A stretch of 6,794 bases of DNA from Thermoplasmata archaeon (GCA_021802165.1 JAKAAU010000085.1:1-6794); one strand, 5' to 3'. Counted from the stretch's first letter, positions 1 through 5,812 are shown. Notes: generated from the letters alone by a model not told the origin. A program made the numbers and translations.

Positions 1-24
1 TTATGCATTCAACAATGATATTAT

Positions 25-39
25 AAGGATACTATCCTT
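25..39. terminator. Perfect 7-bp inverted repeat followed by T-run, possible terminator of an upstream + strand gene
   Basis: AAGGATA (25-31) and TATCCTT (33-39) are perfect reverse complements around a single C. The run continues as T at 38-42 and then TATATATATTTT. Short + strand frames close just before it, with stops at 16-18 and 24-26, so it could sit behind the end of a gene lying left of the window. Archaeal termination depends mainly on T-runs, so the stem may not be needed. A 15-bp palindrome upstream of a promoter could equally be a protein-binding site. The sequence is seen; the function is inferred. Confidence 0.35.
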
Positions 40-76
40 TTTATATATATTTTCCTTAAATATATATAGTAAATGC

Positions 77-103
77 TTAATATAAAGAGTAAATATATAT
101 TTA
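77..103 (+). promoter_or_regulatory. AT-rich promoter region of the HAD phosphatase gene
   Basis: TTAATATAA at 77-85 lies about 23 nt before the ATG at 104. A longer AT box, AAATATATATTTA, lies at 91-103. The first would suit a leaderless transcript starting at or near 104. The second would suit a start near 123 and use of the ATG at 131. No SD sequence precedes either ATG. The whole region is very AT-rich, so box assignment is uncertain. Confidence 0.35.
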
Positions 104-775
104 ATGATAGAAATAGAAGAAAGAAATAATATGTATAATATGCCTTCAATAGATTATCTAGAAGGCATAAAATTAGTAGTATTCGATATGGACGGGGTAC
201 TATTAAAAAATAGAAATTCATGGGATGTAATAATGAACAGGTGCATGAAAAAACGCAATTTCAAAGAAAATATGGTATACACATTCGATTATATACATAG
301 GAAGGGTATACCTGATCATCTTTTTAGTAATTTAACCGAATCCAGAATAAAATCATATATCAATTTAAACGATATGTCGTCCAATGTACTGAGAACCATC
401 GAATATCTTAGGCAAAGAAAGATCAAAACTGCCATAGTATCTGCCGGATCGCATGTATTTGCCGGTTATATATCGGAATTGCTGGATTTCGATTATTATA
501 TAGGTAACGAAGTTGATGTTAATGGACATAAATTTATCAAAAATGTGGATCCAGCCAAAAAAGATGTAAATGTGGGCCTTATACAATCTAAATTTAAAAT
601 ATTGCCGGGGGAAACAGTGAGTGTCGGAGATTCATTCATGGATCTTTCCATGAGAAAAAAATCGAAATATTTTGTTGCGTTTAACCCTTCAAATTACAGG
701 ACATTGCAATATTCTGATTTTACAGTGGAATCAACAAACCTTTATGATATTATTGATAAATTAACTGGGCATTAA
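104..775 (+). CDS. HAD-superfamily phosphatase, phosphoserine phosphatase-like
   Basis: This is a soluble HAD-fold hydrolase of 223 residues that probably removes phosphate from a small metabolite through an aspartyl-phosphate intermediate with Mg2+. All four HAD motifs are present in order. Motif I is VVFDMDGV, with nucleophile D28 and acid/base D30. Motif II is IVSAG, with S113. Motif III lysine is K152 or K153 in DPAKKD. Motif IV is VGDSFMD, with D176 and D180. About 65 residues between motifs I and II form a small helical C1-type cap, as in phosphoserine phosphatases. Motif I reads DMDGV where classical SerB proteins have DxDST, so the substrate cannot be assigned. The first ATG (104) is chosen because it keeps the longest frame and has an AT box about 23 nt upstream. 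The ATG codons at 131 and 140 are credible alternatives, since the first 12 residues look non-essential. It appears monocistronic: 144 nt and a new promoter separate it from the next gene. Confidence 0.8.
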   Translation: MIEIEERNNMYNMPSIDYLEGIKLVVFDMDGVLLKNRNSWDVIMNRCMKKRNFKENMVYTFDYIHRKGIPDHLFSNLTESRIKSYINLNDMSSNVLRTIEYLRQRKIKTAIVSAGSHVFAGYISELLDFDYYIGNEVDVNGHKFIKNVDPAKKDVNVGLIQSKFKILPGETVSVGDSFMDLSMRKKSKYFVAFNPSNYRTLQYSDFTVESTNLYDIIDKLTGH

Positions 776-919
776 GTGATTTCCTTCTTGCCACATATAA
801 TTTGTGTATAACATTTTATCCCAAAATTTATGCTGTCAACCCCCTATATAAGTGGATTTCCAGGTTTGAAGGTCAAAATCTAATGTCAAATTTTTAATAT
901 TTATATAAAATATACACAA
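776..919. other. Intergenic region with AT promoter boxes and repeated GTCAAA
   Basis: This 144-nt spacer holds no convincing gene. TTTTAATAT at 892-900 is centred about 24 nt before the ATG at 920 and is the best candidate TATA element for the downstream operon. A second AT box, TTATATAAAA (901-910), is too close to that ATG unless transcription starts inside the gene. A further box, CTATATAAG, lies at 844-852. GTCAAA occurs at 872-877 and 885-890, 13 nt apart. No SD sequence precedes the 920 start. Confidence 0.4.
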
Positions 920-1624
920 ATGAAAATCCTTGCTATCGGAACATGGGCATCTGGATTAAAACCTGGTAAAAGAAACACAACATATTTAATTGATAGTGGC
1001 ACACTTCTGGATTGTGGCCCGCACACAGCCGAATACCTAATAGATAAACATGTGGATATTTCGGGCATTAACAGAATTTTAGTTACCCATATGCATCTGG
1101 ATCATGCTGGAGGAATTCCGGAACTTATCTGGCAGAGAGGTCTTCATGGTATAGATACTCATGTCAATATAGTCGGTCCCGATGAGATATACAGGGATGT
1201 TACTGGAATTCTTGGCTTTTTTCACACCCCGGATTTTATGATGAAAGGAGTTACTTTCAACAATACGGAAAACAATTTAAAAATTATGCCTGGAATACAT
1301 TCTGTGGATGAATACATGTACAGGTTGGACCTTTCCGGAAAATCCATATTCTACTCTGGCGATACGTCTTACACAGATGCGGCTGTTGAAATTGGAAGAA
1401 ATTGTGATCTATTTATACACGAGGCAACATACCCGGATACAATGGAAAACGAAGCAATAAAATATGGACACTCAACTGTATCTGATGCCTTGAAGGCATT
1501 CAAGGCAAGTGAATCCAGGATTTTTATGCCAACACATATGTCCATTGAATCATTCCGGCAAATTTCAGCCATAAAGGATAAAAACATTATTGTGCCTGAG
1601 GATGGAAGAGAGGATTATATATGA
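920..1624 (+). CDS. RNase Z-like metallo-beta-lactamase-fold hydrolase without the exosite arm
   Basis: A 234-residue cytoplasmic metallo-hydrolase of the MBL superfamily with a full set of predicted zinc ligands. THMHLDHAGG gives H57, H59, D61 and H62. H127 lies in GIHSVDEYMYR, D148 in YSGDTS and H206 in PTHMS. HEAT (167-170) and GHST (183-186) match the RNase Z motifs, and GIPEL after the HxHxDH motif is also RNase Z-like. RNase Z cuts the 3' trailer from pre-tRNA, but those enzymes are usually about 300 residues. They carry a flexible tRNA-binding arm between the ligands equivalent to H127 and D148. Only about 20 residues separate them here, leaving no room for the arm. I therefore call it an RNase Z-like hydrolase of unknown substrate, not tRNase Z. 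The start at 920 places the first beta strand (MKILAIGT) at the N-terminus as expected. Its TGA stop overlaps the next gene's ATG. Confidence 0.85.
   Translation: MKILAIGTWASGLKPGKRNTTYLIDSGTLLDCGPHTAEYLIDKHVDISGINRILVTHMHLDHAGGIPELIWQRGLHGIDTHVNIVGPDEIYRDVTGILGFFHTPDFMMKGVTFNNTENNLKIMPGIHSVDEYMYRLDLSGKSIFYSGDTSYTDAAVEIGRNCDLFIHEATYPDTMENEAIKYGHSTVSDALKAFKASESRIFMPTHMSIESFRQISAIKDKNIIVPEDGREDYI
1608..1614 (+). promoter_or_regulatory. Shine-Dalgarno-like site for the operon-internal kinase gene
   Basis: GAGAGGA ends 6 nt before the ATG at 1621 and offers a GAGG core complementary to the CCUC of the archaeal 16S rRNA 3' end. The first genes of the other units in this window show no such site. 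This fits the archaeal habit of leaderless first genes and SD-assisted internal genes. Together with the ATGA overlap it supports the 1621 start and translational coupling. Confidence 0.5.
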
Positions 1625-2685
1625 AAGTTAGCAAAGTTGCATTTTTTGTCAACCCTCTGGCCGGATACGGTGGCATCAGGAATAATAAGGGCTCTGATGG
1701 TTTATCACTTGATAATATTGATGACTCAACATCTATTAAACGCGCTATTGAATTTCTTAAGGGAATCAATGCAGAAAATATTGAATTCAAGGTACCTTCA
1801 GGACCCATGGGTTCCAGTGAAATGGATCTTACCGGGCATACTTATAGTATTTCTTACAACCCGGTGGAACCATCTAGCAGCATTGATACTATTAACTTCC
1901 TACGAGTAACGGGAGATGTGGATCTTATATGCTTTGTGGGCGGAGATGGAACCGCAAGGGACGTGTTGAATGCCAGCACAAACTTACCAGTACTGGGAAT
2001 ACCGGCGGGAGTTAAAATGTATAGTTCAGTGTTTGCTATGAATATAAAACATGCCATTGAAATTTTTGATAAACTTTGTAAGATAGATACTGACTACATA
2101 TATGCTGAGGTGGATGATATAGATGAAGAGAAATACAGATCAGGTATACTGCAGGTCAAGAATTTTGGCTCATTGCTGATACCGGATACTGAAGGAATGA
2201 TCACTACATCCAAGGCCGAGTATCCAGTATCATCCTCATTTGATATTGCTGAATATTTACTGGATAACATGGACCCTGAAATTTACTATATAATAGGACC
2301 AGGCAGCACCTGCAAGGCCATAATAGAATCCATGGGTGCACATACAAATATGCTTGGCTTTGATATTATAAAAAATAAACATTTATTGGTAAGCGATGCA
2401 GGAGAGGAACAAATATATCAGTGTGCTACAACACAGAAAATAAAAATAATTATATCGGTTATCGGAGGGCAGGGATTTCTACTGGGTAGGGGGAATCAGC
2501 AATTATCGCACAGAGTTATCGAAAGTTGTGGATTCAAAAATATCTGTGTTATCTCATCTCCCGAGAAGCTTAGAGAACTTACGGGATTATCTATCGATAT
2601 AAATACTGATAATATTATAGTACCTGAATTCATAAGAATTTTGACCGGTTATGGCCAGTTTAAAATTATGAAAATTATTAAATAA
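1621..2685 (+). CDS. ATP-NAD/AcoX-type kinase family protein (COG3199-like)
   Basis: A 354-residue soluble protein of the NAD kinase/diacylglycerol kinase-like superfamily, closest by motif to the ATP-NAD/AcoX kinase group. FVNPLAGYGG (9-18) opens the nucleotide-binding fold. FVGGDGTARDV (105-115) carries the GGDGT phosphate-binding signature, and GIPAGVKMYSSVFA (126-139) is typical of the group. Further glycine-rich segments are IGPGST (225-230) and GGQGFLLGRGNQQLS (282-296), in a C-terminal region longer than in the short archaeal NAD kinases. Family members are annotated as polyphosphate/ATP-dependent NAD kinases or as acetoin-catabolism AcoX proteins. The true substrate of this branch is poorly established, so no symbol is given. 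The ATG at 1621 overlaps the upstream hydrolase stop by 4 nt and has an SD-like GAGG. The two genes are almost certainly co-transcribed, which hints at a shared substrate or pathway, but the sequence does not say which. Confidence 0.8.
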   Translation: MKVSKVAFFVNPLAGYGGIRNNKGSDGLSLDNIDDSTSIKRAIEFLKGINAENIEFKVPSGPMGSSEMDLTGHTYSISYNPVEPSSSIDTINFLRVTGDVDLICFVGGDGTARDVLNASTNLPVLGIPAGVKMYSSVFAMNIKHAIEIFDKLCKIDTDYIYAEVDDIDEEKYRSGILQVKNFGSLLIPDTEGMITTSKAEYPVSSSFDIAEYLLDNMDPEIYYIIGPGSTCKAIIESMGAHTNMLGFDIIKNKHLLVSDAGEEQIYQCATTQKIKIIISVIGGQGFLLGRGNQQLSHRVIESCGFKNICVISSPEKLRELTGLSIDINTDNIIVPEFIRILTGYGQFKIMKIIK

Positions 2686-2711
2686 TATGTTATCATCCTT
2701 ATAAAATTCAT

Positions 2712-2733
2712 CAATCCTGTTTTTTAAGGATTG
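2712..2733. terminator. 7-bp hairpin with T-rich loop after the kinase gene
   Basis: CAATCCT (2712-2718) pairs with AGGATTG (2727-2733) around the loop GTTTTTTA. It starts 27 nt after the kinase stop codon. The T-run in the loop, rather than the stem, may serve as an archaeal terminator on the + strand. A competing pairing exists between ATCCTT (2695-2700) and AAGGAT (2726-2731), so the exact fold is uncertain. Confidence 0.35.
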
Positions 2734-2761
2734 TAATATCAATTATATTTTATCCTTGAAA

Positions 2762-2790
2762 TTTTTAGCCTGGGGAGGATGTCACTCGGC
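2762..2790 (-). mobile_element. Possible remnant of an IS200/IS605 (tnpB-type) element end
   Basis: A GC-rich block in an AT-rich spacer contains AGCCTGGGGAGGATGTCA (2767-2784). Its reverse complement begins TGACATCCTCCCCAGGCT. From memory, right ends of many tnpB-carrying IS200/IS605-family elements show TGACATCCTCCCC, then a hairpin ending in GGGGATTCC. Here only one arm remains: the partner GGGGATT arm should lie to the left, but the sequence there is TATCCTTGAAAT. No tnpB coding sequence lies next to it, because the DUF2070 gene starts 40 nt away. If real, this is a decayed solo end. It could also be a chance or regulatory GC-rich motif. Confidence 0.35.
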
Positions 2791-2803
2791 AAATAATCAT
2801 AAT

Positions 2804-2813
2804 AATTTATATC
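2804..2813 (+). promoter_or_regulatory. TATA-like box of the DUF2070 gene
   Basis: AATTTATATC is centred about 22 nt before the ATG at 2831. No SD sequence lies between the box and the start, which suits a leaderless or nearly leaderless transcript. The element sits just downstream of the GC-rich block at 2762-2790. Confidence 0.45.
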
Positions 2814-2830
2814 TCACTTTTTAATTCCCT

Positions 2831-4561
2831 ATGGTGCAAAAAGGAAAAACACTAGCAGGATTGTCAAAATACGTTAAAAAATCACCAAAGTGGTATTACT
2901 TTGTGCTGCCACTCTTTCTGATATTTGTTATAGATTATCTTATCACAGGAAATATACGGAATATTGCAGTCATGCTTATAATTCCGTTTTTCATTTTAAT
3001 TATAATAGATTTTTTAACCATAAGGAGGACCAACAAAAAATTCAATAATAACAGGATATTGTATATGGATTTTATTTCAATCGCAATGGCAACTTTATTC
3101 TTTTGGGTGGCTGTAGCATTGAATCCGGTAATATCCATGCCTTACTATTATATACTGGCACTTTCAATGGCATTTCCCGCTTTTCTCAGATTCCTCGTGC
3201 TTTATATATATTACCCTTCAAATATTAAAATGGCTACGTTATTTTCAGCAAATTATACATTTTCATATATTACATCATCATTTGCATTCTATTATATAAC
3301 AAGTAAAGCATTGAAATTCATAGTCCCGCTCGTAGTTGCAACACTTATATATATAGTATCTTCATATATATTTCTGGTATTGAGTACCAGAAAGTTCACA
3401 AGAAGGTACAGATCAAAACCATCTGAACTCATAGAATTCTTTCTTAACAGGGATAATGATGGAGAGATAGGGGAGAAATTTTTTGATCGTGTTTATAACA
3501 GGAAGAGGAAGGTACCCGTTGTTACCGCAAACATAAAAACAGGAAACAAGGACCTTGTAACTCTAGTATTCCCATTTGTTCATCCTGGGCCTTTCGGTAA
3601 TCTATGCACAAGCAATCTCCCGTTGAAACTGGTAAATGAGATGAATAGGGATAATTTAATGGTTTTCCATACAGCCACTACGAATAGCAATAACTGCAGC
3701 GGGAGAAACGATATAAAAAATATTGCCGCTTCTGTTACGAAATCGCTTCAAAAAATTAAATATGAAAACACCGTGTCAGATTTCATAAAATTCAATGTCG
3801 ATGGATACGATGTTTCACTTCAGAAACTTGGGAATTCAGGATTTTCCGCTGTTATACCATATGGCAAAGCCTTTGATGATATATCACTAGAATCTGGATT
3901 AAAGCTAATGAAGGCACTACATAGTAACGGTGCAGAAAATTTTGCCCTGCTTGATGCCCAGAACAGTTTCACGAAGGACGCAGAAGAACTTAAGGACTGT
4001 GATTTCCTGATATCACCAATAATAAAGAATTTTAAATCCATACCATCAGAATATCCTGCGGTTATCGGCTACGCCAGAAATTATAAGAAAATAGATGGTC
4101 TGGCATCCATGGGGATTCAGGCACTGGTTTTCAAAATAAAGGATTATTATAACGCCATAGTCCTCACGGATTCCAATAATATTAGTAGGGATATTATAAA
4201 ACTTGCAAGGTCTAAATCGGATCACCGTATTAGAAATATGGACATATACACAACAGATAACCATGTTGTAAACGTTGGCCAACTAGATATAAATCCCCTG
4301 GGCATGCATTGCGATCCTGTGGAAGTTGCCGATCTAATAAATAAAACAGTGATCGATGCACTTGAAAAAACAGCTCCTGCATCTGTAGGGATGAATACAG
4401 AATATGTAAATGTTACAATGGGGGAGGAAAATGCATTCCACAACTTAATAAACACGGTTCTGAGTTCTATACGTACCGCCAAATATTCAATAGGTTTTGT
4501 TCTATTCATTTCCATGTTTATTTCAGTGCTTTCATTCCGGTACCTTGTTTTTCACTTATAA
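2831..4561 (+). CDS. DUF2070 family integral membrane protein
   Basis: A 576-residue archaeal membrane protein of unknown function. The N-terminal 190 residues hold about six hydrophobic segments (roughly 22-39, 45-63, 80-100, 105-128, 138-157 and 162-185). A basic linker (RKFTRRYRSK, 187-196) then leads into a large soluble domain. A last membrane segment (about 552-572) ends the protein four residues from the C-terminus. The soluble domain carries the DUF2070 hallmark HPGPFG at 251-256, followed by SNLP (261-264). It also has polar motifs that could form an active or metal site: H280 in VFHTATTN, DAQN (375-378), TTDNH (474-478) and GMHCDP (491-496). The basic linker at about 187-196 suggests by the positive-inside rule that the soluble domain is cytoplasmic, but this is uncertain. 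The repeated H, D and N motifs look more enzymatic than structural, but no reaction is known to me. Length and layout match the family. It stands alone, with its own promoter, and converges on aroC with a 6-nt overlap. Confidence 0.8.
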   Translation: MVQKGKTLAGLSKYVKKSPKWYYFVLPLFLIFVIDYLITGNIRNIAVMLIIPFFILIIIDFLTIRRTNKKFNNNRILYMDFISIAMATLFFWVAVALNPVISMPYYYILALSMAFPAFLRFLVLYIYYPSNIKMATLFSANYTFSYITSSFAFYYITSKALKFIVPLVVATLIYIVSSYIFLVLSTRKFTRRYRSKPSELIEFFLNRDNDGEIGEKFFDRVYNRKRKVPVVTANIKTGNKDLVTLVFPFVHPGPFGNLCTSNLPLKLVNEMNRDNLMVFHTATTNSNNCSGRNDIKNIAASVTKSLQKIKYENTVSDFIKFNVDGYDVSLQKLGNSGFSAVIPYGKAFDDISLESGLKLMKALHSNGAENFALLDAQNSFTKDAEELKDCDFLISPIIKNFKSIPSEYPAVIGYARNYKKIDGLASMGIQALVFKIKDYYNAIVLTDSNNISRDIIKLARSKSDHRIRNMDIYTTDNHVVNVGQLDINPLGMHCDPVEVADLINKTVIDALEKTAPASVGMNTEYVNVTMGEENAFHNLINTVLSSIRTAKYSIGFVLFISMFISVLSFRYLVFHL

Positions 4562-5626
4562 TTTTTTTCTGCTGAGCATCAGATCCAGTATAACAAATGC
4601 GGTCATTGTCTGGATAACTGGAACCGCCCTGAAAGATATAAAGGGATCATGTCTACCTGTGACTTTTATCTCGGATTGCTTCATAGTTGTAATATTAACA
4701 CTTTTCTGCGGTATTCTTATTGAAGAGGCTGGCTTCATTACAACATTGAACTCAACGGGCATTCCATCTGTAATGCCTCCCAGAACACCACCGCAATTGT
4801 TTGTTCTTGTCATTATTTTTTGTCCATCTGTATAAAATTCATCATTTGCCTCTGATCCACTCATGCCTCCCAGGTCAAATCCTGCACCAAATTCTATGCC
4901 TTTAATTCCCGGTATAGAGAACATTGCTTTAGATATTTCACTCTCTACAGAGTTGAAAAAAGGTTCTCCCACGCCTGGAGGAATATCATATACAGAAGTT
5001 TTAATGATACTCCCGAGGCTATCACCATTCTTTATTATTTTGAGAATAGTATTGTATAATATACCATCCATGTCTCTGTCTGGCATTCTTGTTCTGTAGT
5101 TGTATACATCTTCAGGGTCTAATGGTGGTTCCCCTTTCATATATATGTTTCCTGCTGATTTTATATAAGTTACAATATTTATCCCATAACCATTAAGTAT
5201 ATCCATTGCCATTGCACCGGCTGCAACCAGTGGTAGTGTCATCCTTCCTGAGAAAAATCCACCACCTTCATAATTTCTATATTTTCCGTATTTATAAAAC
5301 ATGGTCAAATCCGCATGACCTGGTCTCGGGTTATCCATGAGTTCGTCGTAATGCTTGTCTATATAATCCTTGTTTTTAAAAATAAACGTGAATGGAGACC
5401 CATCGGAAAACCCATTTCTTGATCCTGCAATGATCTCCATGGTATCCTCTTCATTTCTCTGCGTGGTTATAAGACTCTGCCCAGGCCTTCTCCTGTCAAG
5501 CCATTTCTGGATATATTCGCTATTAATTTTTATTCCGGCAGGCAATCCATCCACTGTACCACCTATATAAGGGCCATGGGACGAGCCAAAAACTGTAAGT
5601 TTTATCTCATTGCCTATTGAAAACAT
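4556..5626 (-). CDS. aroC: Chorismate synthase
   Basis: The last enzyme of the shikimate pathway: it converts 5-enolpyruvylshikimate 3-phosphate (EPSP) to chorismate using reduced FMN. At 356 residues it is full length and unambiguous. The first signature GSSHGPYIGGTVDGLP (14-29) contains conserved H17. RRRPGQS (45-51) and RPGHAD (101-106, H104) follow. The second signature is GGGFFSGRMT (121-130), then GVGEPFFNSVE (218-228), GSEAND (257-262), NNCGGVLGGITDG (276-288) and GRHDP (324-328). Two segments depart from the usual consensus. GGGFFSGR has F124 where bacterial enzymes have R in GGGRSSAR. RHDPFISFRAVPVIQTM has F329 and Q339 where C and E are usual. The fold and most active-site residues are intact, so it is probably active. 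The ATG at 5626 gives the canonical N-terminus. TATTAATA (5649-5656) lies about 26 nt upstream on this strand, with no SD. No other aro gene is adjacent, and its stop codon lies within the 3' end of the DUF2070 gene. Confidence 0.97.
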   Translation of the reverse strand: MFSIGNEIKLTVFGSSHGPYIGGTVDGLPAGIKINSEYIQKWLDRRRPGQSLITTQRNEEDTMEIIAGSRNGFSDGSPFTFIFKNKDYIDKHYDELMDNPRPGHADLTMFYKYGKYRNYEGGGFFSGRMTLPLVAAGAMAMDILNGYGINIVTYIKSAGNIYMKGEPPLDPEDVYNYRTRMPDRDMDGILYNTILKIIKNGDSLGSIIKTSVYDIPPGVGEPFFNSVESEISKAMFSIPGIKGIEFGAGFDLGGMSGSEANDEFYTDGQKIMTRTNNCGGVLGGITDGMPVEFNVVMKPASSIRIPQKSVNITTMKQSEIKVTGRHDPFISFRAVPVIQTMTAFVILDLMLSRKKL

Positions 5627-5686
5627 TAATTATGATGTACTGATAATTTATTAATATTTTTATATTACAATGTAATGACATATTAT
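5627..5686. promoter_or_regulatory. Divergent promoter region shared by aroC (-) and tRNA-Gln (+)
   Basis: The 60-nt spacer holds two abutting TATA-like elements. TTTTTATATTA (5657-5667) is centred 25 nt before the first tRNA base, on the + strand. TATTAATA (5649-5656, its own reverse complement) is centred about 26 nt before the aroC ATG, on the - strand. Both distances match the archaeal TBP-site position for transcripts starting at the gene's first base. The two preinitiation complexes would be too close to assemble at once. Confidence 0.55.
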
Positions 5687-5759
5687 AGCTCCGTGGTGTA
5701 GCGGCCAAGCATTACTGGCTCTGGACCAGCAGACGGCAGTTCGAATCTGCCCGGAGCTA
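5687..5759 (+). tRNA. tRNA-Gln (anticodon CUG)
   Basis: A complete 73-nt cloverleaf. The acceptor stem AGCTCCG (5687-5693) pairs with CGGAGCT (5752-5758), and the discriminator base is A5759. The D stem GTGT (5696-5699) pairs with GCAT (5709-5712) using two G-U pairs, and the loop contains GG. The anticodon loop CTCTGGA (5719-5725) has anticodon CTG at 5721-5723, which reads CAG (glutamine). The T arm GGCAG-TTCGAAT-CTGCC spans 5735-5751 and the variable loop is AGAC. The 3' CCA is not encoded, so it must be added by CCA transferase. No intron is present. The top pair of the anticodon stem (A5714 with C5730) is mismatched. In most archaea Gln-tRNA is made by Glu charging followed by GatDE amidation; that is family knowledge, not seen here. 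Confidence 0.96.
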
Positions 5760-5783
5760 CTGTAGTTTAAAAATATTGAATAA

Positions 5784-5791
5784 TTTAATTA
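5784..5791 (+). promoter_or_regulatory. TATA-like box of the 155-residue protein gene
   Basis: TTTAATTA is centred about 25 nt before the ATG at 5813, and no SD sequence is present. The gene could also be read through from the tRNA promoter, because only 53 nt separate the two and no clear terminator is visible. Confidence 0.4.
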
Positions 5792-5812
5792 AAGAGTGTC
5801 AAATTTACTTCC

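Noticed and set aside
21..221. Minus-strand open frame over the first promoter region
   Set aside because: Its translation is a run of I, L, Y and F produced by AT-rich DNA, and it overlaps the HAD gene and its promoter.
794..808. Imperfect palindrome CACATATAATTTGTG as an operator
   Set aside because: Six of seven positions pair, but an AT-rich near-palindrome of this size is expected by chance in this DNA and it lies over 100 nt from the next start.
833..868. Second degenerate IS200/IS605-like end (GTCAACCCCC then GTGGATTTCC)
   Set aside because: The order of elements loosely resembles such an end, but the arms do not pair well and the key CATCCTCCCC and GGGGATTCC strings are not matched closely enough.
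2779..2796. Mini-ORF of five codons (MSLGK) beginning at the ATG in GGGGAGGATG
   Set aside because: The SD-like GGAGG directly touches the ATG with no spacer, the peptide is only five residues, and the block is better explained as a possible transposon-end remnant.
4222..4515. Minus-strand open frame of about 97 codons inside the DUF2070 gene
   Set aside because: It lies wholly within a well-supported coding region, has no recognisable motif, and is a shadow of the real frame.
5631..5643. Box C/D-like motifs (ATGATGT followed by CTGA) in the aroC/tRNA spacer
   Set aside because: The two boxes are only a few bases apart, leaving no guide region, and no C'/D' pair is visible.
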